8,218 bases of DNA, taken from NCBI GenBank assembly GCA_947086625.1, contig CAMTZV010000042.1:1-8218 (forward strand), given 5' to 3'. The translations under genes were made by a program, and so were the position numbers. The notes under the pieces were generated by a model. That model made no database searches. It worked only from the letters and a program-made list of their open reading frames with translations, and had not been told where the DNA came from. Below, piece by piece: positions 1 through 6,607 of the stretch (positions are counted from its first letter, which is position 1; every line of letters begins with the position of its first letter). This DNA comes from an uncultured bacterium (GTDB lineage Bacteria > Bacillota > Clostridia > Lachnospirales > Lachnospiraceae).

Positions 1-1
1 A

Positions 2-1006
2 TTAGACAGGGTTATTCGTCCTCTTTTAAACAAAAATATTATAATCTATGGTTATAACCGCGGTGGGGATTTTGTGCGGTGGTATTTCGATTTTTATTAT
101 TCTAAAAAGATCAAGGCGTTTGTGGACCGATGGGCGTTTTCTCCCTCCAACACGATACCGCATTTATGGTGCTTTTATTACATCCATGAACCGGAGGATG
201 TGATTGTGAATGTCACGCCCTACCGTATCCCGGATGAGTTTAACGATACGGGGGAGCGTTGGGATCGCACAGGATATACGGATGAACAGATCGTCAATTT
301 GTGGGATGAAATATATGACAGGGAAACGATATCGGAGCATTCGTATCCGGAGATAACGTTTTATGAATGGCTGGAAGTGAGCTATAAGCTCGATGTTACA
401 AAGACCATACGCAGGCAGTTTGTGGCGGGGGAGGGGCACGGCTATTTTCCTACGGATTTCCGCATGATCTATGAAGGGGTCACGCGGTATGGCTTTGATC
501 CTGAAAAAGACGCGGTACTGGATATCGGCTCAGGCAAGGGAAGCGCGGTTTTTTCTCTTTGCGCAGCCGGGTTCAAAAAAATTGGCGCGGTAGAGTACAC
601 GGACAATATCTATGACGTGCTGATTGAAAATTTGGAGAAGCTTGAGCTGGCGTTTGAAGAGCGGGATACAGGTTTTTCTCCGGAAAACGAACTGCAGGGC
701 AGCAGGGTTTTCTGCTATCAGGGCGACGCCGCAGAGATGACGGACGCACTCGATGGCTATAACTGGTTTTTTATGTTCAACCCTTTTCCGGAGGCAGTAC
801 TGCGCCGGGTGATTGGGAACATATGCGAGAGCATAAAAAGGAAACCGCGCGTTTGCCATATTTTTTACGCCGAGCCGATCGGCCACTCGTTTATTTTGGA
901 GACAGGGATGTTTGTGCGGAATGGATGTGTAAAATCGGATTATTCGGATACGAGCTATTATGCGTATATTTATGAAAGCAGGGAGGGACTGGCAGATGAG
1001 AATTGA
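2..1006 (+). CDS. Two-domain protein: N-terminal Rossmann module plus class I SAM-dependent methyltransferase (5' end outside window)
   Basis: The reading frame is open to the first base of the window, so the gene starts upstream; 334 residues are visible. A GTG at 74 could be called as a start, but it has no good ribosome site and would cut through a recognisable fold. Residues 11-42 read NIIIYGYNRGG followed by KAFVDRW, the beta-strand/glycine-loop/beta-strand-Asp pattern of the Rossmann module found in PglD-like and other sugar-modifying proteins. A second domain begins near residue 140. Its motif I is VLDIGSGKG (172-180), followed by an acidic strand end (AVEYTD), a GDAAEM loop with Asp242, and FNPFPE (259-264) at the motif IV position, all marking a class I methyltransferase. 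It probably methylates a sugar or glycan intermediate in the cytoplasm; the acceptor is unknown. Its last 11 bases overlap the next gene, suggesting coupled translation. The methyltransferase fold is confident; the substrate is not. Confidence 0.8.
   Translation, partial: LDRVIRPLLNKNIIIYGYNRGGDFVRWYFDFYYSKKIKAFVDRWAFSPSNTIPHLWCFYYIHEPEDVIVNVTPYRIPDEFNDTGERWDRTGYTDEQIVNLWDEIYDRETISEHSYPEITFYEWLEVSYKLDVTKTIRRQFVAGEGHGYFPTDFRMIYEGVTRYGFDPEKDAVLDIGSGKGSAVFSLCAAGFKKIGAVEYTDNIYDVLIENLEKLELAFEERDTGFSPENELQGSRVFCYQGDAAEMTDALDGYNWFFMFNPFPEAVLRRVIGNICESIKRKPRVCHIFYAEPIGHSFILETGMFVRNGCVKSDYSDTSYYAYIYESREGLADEN
981..987 (+). promoter_or_regulatory. Ribosome binding site that fixes the aminotransferase start
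   Basis: GGGAGGG lies 8 bases before the ATG at 996, inside the end of the upstream gene. The earlier in-frame ATG at 960 has no comparable site and would add 12 residues that precede the normal family N-terminus, so 996 is preferred. Confidence 0.75.
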
Positions 1007-2066
1007 TGCGTGGAATACACGGCTCGGGGAAGCGGAAGCGCAGGCGGCCTATGATGCGATTATGAGCAGGCATCTGAGCGAGGGAAGCATTGTAAAGGAG
1101 CTGGAACATAAAATCGCAGAATTTTTGGGCGTGAAGCACGTGATCTGTGTTCCAAACGGAAGCAGTGCGCTTCTTCTGGCGATGATGGGGATTGGCTTAC
1201 AGCCGGGCGATGAGGTTATCATACCGGATTTTACCTTTATCGCGACGGGACACGCGCCGAAGCTGTTGGGGGCGGAGGTGATCTGCTCGGATACACAGAG
1301 AGAACGTCCGCTGATGGATATCGACAAGGCACTGGATCTGATTACGCCAAAGACAAAGGCGGTCATCCCGGTTGATCTGAACGGAAGGAAAGCCGATATT
1401 GACGGCCTGAGGGAAAAGCTTGGAGATTCCGGGATTTATATCGTGGAAGACAGCTGTCAGGCTTTTGGTTCCGGCGGAGAGGGCAGCTATGCCGGAAACC
1501 GCGCCGATATCGCGTGTTATTCCTTCGCCGTCACGAAGCTGATGACGACTGCGCAGGGCGGATTTGTCTCTACAAATTCCGACGAGCTAAACGAGCGGAT
1601 GCGGCTTTTGAAAATGCAGGGCATGAAAAATATATTTGAAAGCGACGTCTATGCGCTGGCGGGCTTTAACCTGAAATATACGGATATTTTAGCGTCGATC
1701 GGATTGGTGCAGTTTTCAAAAATGCAAGAGAAAATAAAAGCGGCGAAAACGAATTATAAAATGTATAGCGATGCTTTTTTGCAGCTCGATGGATTTGAGA
1801 CGATTGCTACCGGAGAGGACGAAGTCATATATACGCCCGACGTTTTGTGCCGTGACAGCAAGGCCGTGAGGGAATATCTGGAAGGCTTTAATATCCAGAT
1901 CCGTCCCGCGGGAAAGTGCCTGCATCATGCGGATTATTTCTCGGCTTCGAGGCGATGTGAAAACGCACAGTGGTATGAAGAGCATCTGCTGTATATGCCG
2001 GGAGGCCCCAATCAGCCACTTGAAAACATTGCGTTCGTCATAGATAAATTGAGGGAGAGAAAGTGA
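996..2066 (+). CDS. DegT/DnrJ/EryC1/StrS family PLP-dependent sugar aminotransferase
   Basis: A 356-residue protein, a little shorter than most members of this family (commonly about 370-400). The family converts a keto group on a nucleotide sugar or related sugar to an amine, using glutamate or glutamine as donor. The order of motifs fits: NGSSALLLAM near residue 54, GDEVIIPDFTF near 71, then VEDSCQAFGS with the PLP-ring Asp at 152. The strand CYSFAVTK ends with the likely Schiff-base Lys181, followed by TTAQGGFVST. FNLKYTDILASIGL near 224 matches the usual GYNYRMSDIQAALG block. The catalytic Lys and Asp are present, so it should be an aminotransferase rather than a Lys-less dehydratase relative. 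It overlaps the preceding methyltransferase gene by 11 bases and is 10 bases from the next. The nearby radical SAM enzyme and SDR are candidate suppliers of the keto substrate. Family assignment is firm; the exact sugar is unknown. Confidence 0.92.
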   Translation: MRIDAWNTRLGEAEAQAAYDAIMSRHLSEGSIVKELEHKIAEFLGVKHVICVPNGSSALLLAMMGIGLQPGDEVIIPDFTFIATGHAPKLLGAEVICSDTQRERPLMDIDKALDLITPKTKAVIPVDLNGRKADIDGLREKLGDSGIYIVEDSCQAFGSGGEGSYAGNRADIACYSFAVTKLMTTAQGGFVSTNSDELNERMRLLKMQGMKNIFESDVYALAGFNLKYTDILASIGLVQFSKMQEKIKAAKTNYKMYSDAFLQLDGFETIATGEDEVIYTPDVLCRDSKAVREYLEGFNIQIRPAGKCLHHADYFSASRRCENAQWYEEHLLYMPGGPNQPLENIAFVIDKLRERK

Positions 2067-2076
2067 GGCGTGCCGG

Positions 2077-2754
2077 ATGGGTAAAAGCAAGGAGGTCTGG
2101 GATCAGGCATTATCCTATATTACAAAGGATGTAGAGGAAATATTGCTGCCGGGCTTTGAGTCGGACGAGGTTATCGGGGATTTCAAGCACTTTATGATGT
2201 CTTTAAGCAGATACAAATTTGCGGGAAAGATGCTGGAGGGGAAAAGAAGCGTGCTGGAAATCGGCTGCAATACCGGATTTAAAACGATGCTGCTGTCGCA
2301 GTTCGTCGACGTTGTGATTGGCGTTGATTATGAGCAGGAGGCAATCAAATGTGCGAAGGAACGCTTTGAAAATGACAGGCGCACTTATATCTGCGCCGAC
2401 ATACTGGATATGTTGCCGGTCGATAAAAAAGTAGAAAGCGTGGTAGCCCTGGATGTGATCGAGCACATTGCCCCGGATGACGAGCTGAAATTTATGGATG
2501 CCGTCGTACGCAATCTGGTTGATACGGGAGTATGCATCATCGGCACCCCTAATATCACGGCAGCCGCATACCAGTCAAAAGAGTCGAAAATGTCACATAT
2601 CAATCTGTATTCCCATGAAAGATTGAAGCAACTGTTACAAAAGTATTTTGATAATGTTTTTATGTTCGGAATGAACGACGAGGTTGTACATACCGGCTTC
2701 CCCGGCATGGCACATTATCTGATTGCGATGGGGGTCGGAAAAAGAAGCCTGTAA
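2077..2754 (+). CDS. Class I SAM-dependent methyltransferase (UbiG/Methyltransf_11-like)
   Basis: A 225-residue single-domain protein. Motif I is VLEIGCNTG (59-67). The acidic ribose-binding residue is Asp84 in IGVDYE, Asp108 sits in CADIL, and the post-motif block ALDVIEHI (124-131) is typical of small-molecule methyltransferases. The C-terminal third (GTPN, HINLYSHERLK, then a MNDEVVHTGF block at 199-208) is probably the substrate-specific part. GAGG at 2065-2068 lies 8 bases before the ATG. Among sugar-activation genes it most likely O- or N-methylates a sugar or a transferred glycan residue. It is unrelated in layout to the methyltransferase at the window start: different motif I, no Rossmann extension, different C-terminus. 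The two therefore probably act on different positions. Fold is confident; acceptor unknown. Confidence 0.88.
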   Translation: MGKSKEVWDQALSYITKDVEEILLPGFESDEVIGDFKHFMMSLSRYKFAGKMLEGKRSVLEIGCNTGFKTMLLSQFVDVVIGVDYEQEAIKCAKERFENDRRTYICADILDMLPVDKKVESVVALDVIEHIAPDDELKFMDAVVRNLVDTGVCIIGTPNITAAAYQSKESKMSHINLYSHERLKQLLQKYFDNVFMFGMNDEVVHTGFPGMAHYLIAMGVGKRSL

Positions 2755-2767
2755 TTATCTGAAAATG

Positions 2768-2773
2768 CGGAGG
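2768..2773 (+). promoter_or_regulatory. Ribosome binding site that fixes the radical SAM start
   Basis: CGGAGG ends 8 bases before the ATG at 2782. The in-frame GTG at 2773 overlaps this site and so cannot be the working start. Confidence 0.75.
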
Positions 2774-2781
2774 TGTCAGCG

Positions 2782-3843
2782 ATGGGAAATTCAGCATACA
2801 GTGATATGAAAATTTTTTATCATACGGAAAAAATTGAAGCAATAAAAAGAAACGAGCGGACAGCGCCGGTTTATGTCAGGATTAAACCTACGAATGTATG
2901 CAATCAGCACTGTTATTATTGCGTGTATGCGGATGATCAGGTGTTTGAGAATCGAAGGGTGGACAGAAGAGAATCGATACCGTGGGATAAGATGCAGGAG
3001 ATTATCAGAGATATTGCGGACATGGGGGTGAAGGCCGTTACGTTTTCGGGAGGCGGAGAGCCGCTGTGCTACCACTCGATCATACCGACGCTTGAGATGG
3101 TGAAGGAGGCGGGAATCGATTATTCCGTCATCACTAACGGACAGGAATTGTCGGGGAAAAGGGCGGATTTGCTGGCGGATGCGAAATGGGTGCGGATTTC
3201 CATGGACGCTGCGGATTCCGGGACATATCAAAAAATACGGAACGTCGATACATATGAGCGCATAGTAAACAATATCGAAGCGTTTGCCGGCAACAAAAGT
3301 GAAACCTGTACGCTGGGGATTAATTTTGTGGTAACGCAGGACAATTACAGGGACATTTACCGTCTGTGTGAAAAAATGAGCGGGATCGGCGTTAATCATA
3401 TTAAATTTTCACCGCTGATGACAAAAGACACACAGGCCTATCACGCGGGAATTATGGAAGAGGTTGCGGATCAGATTAAACGGGCAGCAGACGATTTCTC
3501 CGGGAAGGGGTTTGGGATTGTGGACAAGTATTCCGGCGATATGATGCTGGATGAAAATTTTCAAAAGCAGTACAGCACCTGTTATATGAAATATTTTTTT
3601 ACCGTTATCGCAGCCGACCAGAAGGTTTATTTCTGCCATCAAAAGGCATACAGGCCGGATGGAATGATTGGGGATATCAGCAGATGCTCTTTTAAAGAGC
3701 TGTGGTATTCAGAGGAAACGACAAAGCTTTTTCAGAAGATGGATGCAAAATCGGAATGCAATTTCCGATGCGTATTTGAAGAGCGCAATATGCTGCTGAA
3801 CCGGTTGTTTGCGTTGGACAGGAACCATATAAATTTCGTTTGA
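2782..3843 (+). CDS. Radical SAM enzyme with SPASM/twitch-like Cys-rich C-terminus
   Basis: A 353-residue cytoplasmic protein. The [4Fe-4S]-SAM motif CxxxCxxC is CNQHCYYC with Cys40, Cys44 and Cys47, and the SAM-binding GGGEP motif is at 90-94. After the partial TIM barrel come five Cys at about 267, 285, 302, 326 and 330, spaced as expected for an auxiliary cluster in a SPASM or twitch domain, with the usual GDISRCSFKELW-type segment between. Enzymes with this layout include peptide modifiers, the dehydrogenase BtrN and sugar epimerases. No precursor peptide is visible nearby and the neighbours are sugar genes, so a sugar or nucleotide-sugar dehydrogenase, epimerase or related activity is the better inference. 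The gap to the preceding gene is 27 bases. Family call is strong; reaction unknown. Confidence 0.9.
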   Translation: MGNSAYSDMKIFYHTEKIEAIKRNERTAPVYVRIKPTNVCNQHCYYCVYADDQVFENRRVDRRESIPWDKMQEIIRDIADMGVKAVTFSGGGEPLCYHSIIPTLEMVKEAGIDYSVITNGQELSGKRADLLADAKWVRISMDAADSGTYQKIRNVDTYERIVNNIEAFAGNKSETCTLGINFVVTQDNYRDIYRLCEKMSGIGVNHIKFSPLMTKDTQAYHAGIMEEVADQIKRAADDFSGKGFGIVDKYSGDMMLDENFQKQYSTCYMKYFFTVIAADQKVYFCHQKAYRPDGMIGDISRCSFKELWYSEETTKLFQKMDAKSECNFRCVFEERNMLLNRLFALDRNHINFV

Positions 3844-3865
3844 AAGATGAATACAGGATGAATAT

Positions 3866-3870
3866 AGGAG
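3866..3870 (+). promoter_or_regulatory. Ribosome binding site that fixes the SIS isomerase start
   Basis: AGGAG lies 8 bases before the ATG at 3879. In-frame alternatives at TTG 3840 (overlapping the previous stop) and ATG 3858 lack a comparable site and would exceed the usual GmhA length. Confidence 0.7.
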
Positions 3871-3878
3871 ATAAAGGG

Positions 3879-4454
3879 ATGTACCGGGAATATCAGGAGC
3901 GGCTGGTTGAAAAACTAAATCAGACGGAGATTACTTTTGAGGGATCGTCCCCGGCGGAATTTGAAATCGGCATGAACCGGCTGGTCGCATTGTTTACTGA
4001 TGTGAAACGAAACGGGGGCAGGCTCTTTTTTGCGGGAAACGGCGGGAGCGCCGCGATTGCAAGTCATATGACCGTGGACTTTATGAAAAACGGCGGCATG
4101 AAAACATACAGCTTACATGATCCTGCCGTTTTAAGCTGCATCAGCAACGATTATGGATATGAATTTGTTTTTTCAAAGCAGATCGAATTTTTGGCGGAAG
4201 AAAAAGACCTGTTTGTCGCGATAAGCAGCGGAGGAAGGTCAGAAAATATGATCCATGCAATCGGCGCCGCAAAGCGCAAGCATGTCTCCGTTGTTACTTT
4301 TACGGGTTTTTCAGCGAACAATCCCATCAGAAAAATGGGAGATCTGAATGTGTACGTTCCGATCGAACATTATGGGATTGTAGAATCCATTCATAATTTA
4401 ATGCTCCAGCAGGTCGCCGATGTGCTTCTGGAACGCGACGGGGTAAGCATGTAA
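3879..4454 (+). CDS. gmhA: SIS-domain phosphoheptose isomerase (GmhA-like)
   Basis: A 191-residue protein, almost exactly the size of E. coli GmhA (192), which converts sedoheptulose 7-phosphate to D-glycero-D-manno-heptose 7-phosphate in the cytoplasm. Sugar-phosphate binding motifs are clear: FAGNGGSAA (GNGGS at 53-57), ISNDYGYEFVFSKQIE in the middle, and AISSGGRSEN near 114-123. The His of the GmhA metal site is kept (His63 in SHMTVD). By hand alignment, the other E. coli metal/catalytic positions Glu65, Gln172 and His180 read Asp67, Glu169 and Gln177 here, so it belongs to a divergent subfamily. The GmhB phosphatase gene lies 19 bases downstream and the kinase/nucleotidyltransferase follows, which strongly supports a heptose role. 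An isomerase for another ketose phosphate is the main alternative. Confidence 0.85.
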   Translation: MYREYQERLVEKLNQTEITFEGSSPAEFEIGMNRLVALFTDVKRNGGRLFFAGNGGSAAIASHMTVDFMKNGGMKTYSLHDPAVLSCISNDYGYEFVFSKQIEFLAEEKDLFVAISSGGRSENMIHAIGAAKRKHVSVVTFTGFSANNPIRKMGDLNVYVPIEHYGIVESIHNLMLQQVADVLLERDGVSM

Positions 4455-4473
4455 TACATGGGAGGGATCAGGG

Positions 4474-5055
4474 ATGGAGGGCTTGCGGTACAGACCTGCG
4501 GTTTTTCTTGACCGTGACGGGGTTTTAACAGAAGAAAAGGGTTATATCACGAGAACGAGCGACCTGGCCATATATCCGTATGCCCGCCGGTGCGTTGCGC
4601 GTATCAGGGAAATGGGATATTTGGCGGTTGTCGTTTCAAATCAGGCGGCGGTTGGGATGGGATTGCTGCCGGAGAAAACGCTGCGGGAAATGAATGAAAA
4701 GTTACGGCGGGATACGGGTGTGGATGCGGTTTACTATTGCCCGCACCATCCAAAAGCCGCCCTGGCTGCGTACCGGCTGGATTGCAGCTGCCGGAAGCCT
4801 GCGGTGGGATTATTCCGGAGGGCGGCAGCCGATTTTCAAATTGACCTTTCAGGCTCCTATATGATCGGTGACCGTGCGTCGGACATACTGGCCGGAAAGC
4901 GCCTGGGGGTGAAGACGGTCTTATTGGAGTCGGGGTACGGGATGGAACGCTTAGAGTTTGATATCACCCCCGATTACCATGCACAGGATCTGCGCGAAGC
5001 GTGCGGGCTCATAGCGGGGATCTTGCAGGAAAGAGGTTTGGTATGGGAAAAATAG
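4474..5055 (+). CDS. gmhB: D-glycero-D-manno-heptose 1,7-bisphosphate 7-phosphatase (HAD family, GmhB-like)
   Basis: A 193-residue HAD-IIIA phosphatase. Motif I is FLDRDGV with nucleophile Asp13 and acid Asp15; motif II is SNQ (55-57); Lys108 in CRKP is motif III; GDRASD (132-137) is motif IV for Mg2+. It has the GmhB zinc loop: Cys89-x-His91 in CPHHP, then Cys104-x-Cys106 just before RKP, matching E. coli Cys92/His94/Cys107/Cys109. The family removes the 7-phosphate from heptose 1,7-bisphosphate to give heptose 1-phosphate. Histidinol-phosphate phosphatases share the fold, but the neighbours favour heptose. The anomer used cannot be read with confidence; the PfkB-type kinase next door suggests the beta anomer. 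GGAGGG at 4461-4466 lies 7 bases before the ATG. The last 13 bases overlap the next gene. Confidence 0.9.
   Translation: MEGLRYRPAVFLDRDGVLTEEKGYITRTSDLAIYPYARRCVARIREMGYLAVVVSNQAAVGMGLLPEKTLREMNEKLRRDTGVDAVYYCPHHPKAALAAYRLDCSCRKPAVGLFRRAAADFQIDLSGSYMIGDRASDILAGKRLGVKTVLLESGYGMERLEFDITPDYHAQDLREACGLIAGILQERGLVWEK
5032..5036 (+). promoter_or_regulatory. Ribosome binding site that fixes the kinase/nucleotidyltransferase start
   Basis: AGAGG lies 6 bases before the ATG at 5043, within the phosphatase coding region. The in-frame GTG at 5001 would add 14 residues, has no clear site, and precedes the conserved start of the nucleotidyltransferase domain. Confidence 0.7.
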
Positions 5056-6566
5056 TTACCGGCGAGCAGTTCCGGGAAATAAAACAGCGTTTCAAAGGTA
5101 AAAAGACCGGCTTATGCCACGGCGTATTCGATCTGGTTCATCCGGGGCATCTGGCGCATTTTAAAGAGGCGAAGTCCGTCTGCGACATTCTTGTGGTATC
5201 GCTTACGGCTGCAAAATATGTGAGAAAGGGCCCGGACAGGCCGTATTTTGACGATGAGATGCGTCTGGAATTTCTGGAGTCAATCGAATGCATCGATTTT
5301 GTCATGCTCTCAAATGATTTTACGCCGGACGACGTCATTGAATGCGTGCGGCCGGATTTTTATTTCAAGGGAGAAGAGTATTCCGTATCGGAAAATGACG
5401 TGACGGGAATGATCGACAAGGAGGTTGGGCTGGTACGCGGATATGGCGGGGACGTGTACTATACGACCGGAGAGACGTTCAGCTCCACGAAGCTGATCAA
5501 CAAAGGCCTTTGCGCCCTGCCGGAGAAGGTGCTGGATTTTTCGGACCGTTTTATCAGGCATTATTCGATCGAGAGTGTGAAAACATATTCTGACCGCGCC
5601 AAAAACCTGAAGGTTCTTGTAATCGGAGATGTGATCATCGACCGGTATACATACTGCGCGGTTCAGGGGCTGATGTCAAAGGATATGGGTTATTCGGTGA
5701 GATTTCAGGAGGAAGAGGAATTTCTGGGAGGGAGCGTAGCGATTGCAAGGCAGCTGGCTGCGTTTTCCGACCATGTTACGCTCTGCTCCGTGATCGATAC
5801 ACAACAGGATCTGTATGACCGTTTTAGACAGGAACTCGGGGGCCTGATGACCTTGGAGCTCGTGCGAAGCCCTGCGTATTCGACGATCGTAAAGCACAGG
5901 TATCTGGAAAAGGATAAAAAACGGGATGATCTGAGAAAAATATTCGCCATAAATAATATACCGGAGTCGGTTAGGATGGAGAATCAGACAGAGCAGGGGT
6001 TTCAAAATAAAATCAGGGAGCTGATCGGCGGTTTTGACGTTGTTTTCCTGTGCGATTACGGACATGGCTTAATCAGCGAGGAGACAATAAAAATCATACA
6101 GGATCAGGCTGCGTTTCTGGTCTTAAACTGCCAGACAAATTCTACAAATTATGGGATGAATCTTATCACCAAATATACAAAAGCGGATCTGTTCACGTTG
6201 GACCAGAAGGAGCTGAAGCTGGCGTACCCGTATTGCGACATGGATGAAAAGGAGGCCCTGGCAAGGCTTGGGGAGCACTTAGGATGCAGCGGATGGCTGA
6301 CCAGAGGCTCCTCGGGCGCATATGCGCTGGAAGGCCAGAAGATTATGGAGTGCCCGGCATTTGTATTAAAGGTTATTGACACGATCGGAGCCGGAGACGC
6401 ATTTTTTTCGATCGCGGGTTTGTTTTCGGCGGCCGGGGCGTCCGTGGAGCTTGGCATGTTTATGGGAAACATTGCGGGAGCGCTGGCCTGCAATATTGTA
6501 GGAAATAAGCGGTCAATTGAAAAGCCGGATATTTTGAAATACGCGTCTACGCTGTTGAATGTATAA
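5043..6566 (+). CDS. Bifunctional HldE-like protein in reversed order: N-terminal nucleotidyltransferase plus C-terminal PfkB sugar kinase
   Basis: A 507-residue fusion. Residues 1-155 are a cytidylyltransferase-like domain: GVFDLVHPGH (27-36) holds the HxGH nucleotide site, RKGPDRPYFDDEMR (61-74) and PDFYFKGEEY follow, and ETFSSTKLI (144-152) matches the ISSTK-type end motif. Residues about 188-507 are a PfkB/ribokinase-family kinase: VLVIGDVIIDRY (191-202), a GG pair at 229-230, VFLCDYGHG (334-342), and DTIGAGDAFF (446-455) with catalytic base Asp452. E. coli HldE has the same two activities, heptose 7-phosphate 1-kinase and heptose 1-phosphate adenylyltransferase, but with the kinase first. 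Here they would act before and after the GmhB step, giving an NDP-heptose. The nucleotide (ADP or CDP) cannot be read from sequence. A loop where E. coli HldE has DPKG is NCQTNSTNYG (362-371), so the sugar substrate may differ. Confidence 0.88.
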   Translation: MGKIVTGEQFREIKQRFKGKKTGLCHGVFDLVHPGHLAHFKEAKSVCDILVVSLTAAKYVRKGPDRPYFDDEMRLEFLESIECIDFVMLSNDFTPDDVIECVRPDFYFKGEEYSVSENDVTGMIDKEVGLVRGYGGDVYYTTGETFSSTKLINKGLCALPEKVLDFSDRFIRHYSIESVKTYSDRAKNLKVLVIGDVIIDRYTYCAVQGLMSKDMGYSVRFQEEEEFLGGSVAIARQLAAFSDHVTLCSVIDTQQDLYDRFRQELGGLMTLELVRSPAYSTIVKHRYLEKDKKRDDLRKIFAINNIPESVRMENQTEQGFQNKIRELIGGFDVVFLCDYGHGLISEETIKIIQDQAAFLVLNCQTNSTNYGMNLITKYTKADLFTLDQKELKLAYPYCDMDEKEALARLGEHLGCSGWLTRGSSGAYALEGQKIMECPAFVLKVIDTIGAGDAFFSIAGLFSAAGASVELGMFMGNIAGALACNIVGNKRSIEKPDILKYASTLLNV

Positions 6567-6571
6567 GACAT

Positions 6572-6591
6572 GTCACGAAAAGTCATGAAAA
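6572..6591 (+). repeat. Short imperfect tandem repeat, two 10-base units
   Basis: GTCACGAAAA is followed directly by GTCATGAAAA, differing at one base, in the 41-base gap before the SDR gene and just upstream of its ribosome site. It is too short to assign a role and may be chance in a purine-rich leader. Confidence 0.35.
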
Positions 6592-6607
6592 GAAAGAGAG
6601 GAAAGCG

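Noticed and set aside
2791..3399. Long minus-strand open frame of about 200 codons
   Set aside because: It is antisense to the radical SAM gene, whose protein motifs are unmistakable, and its own translation shows no family features.
3684..3700. Near-palindrome GCTCTTTTAAAGAGC
   Set aside because: It lies inside the radical SAM gene over its SPASM-like segment. With a realistic loop only about 5 pairs remain, so there is no reason to call a site.
3750..3769. 7-bp inverted repeat ATCGGAA / TTCCGAT with a 6-base loop
   Set aside because: It lies inside the radical SAM coding region over the codons of a conserved Cys, has no U-run, and is short enough to arise by chance.
6050..6247. Small plus-strand open frame of 65 codons
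   Set aside because: It lies wholly inside the kinase domain in another frame, with no ribosome site and no recognisable motif; a shadow.
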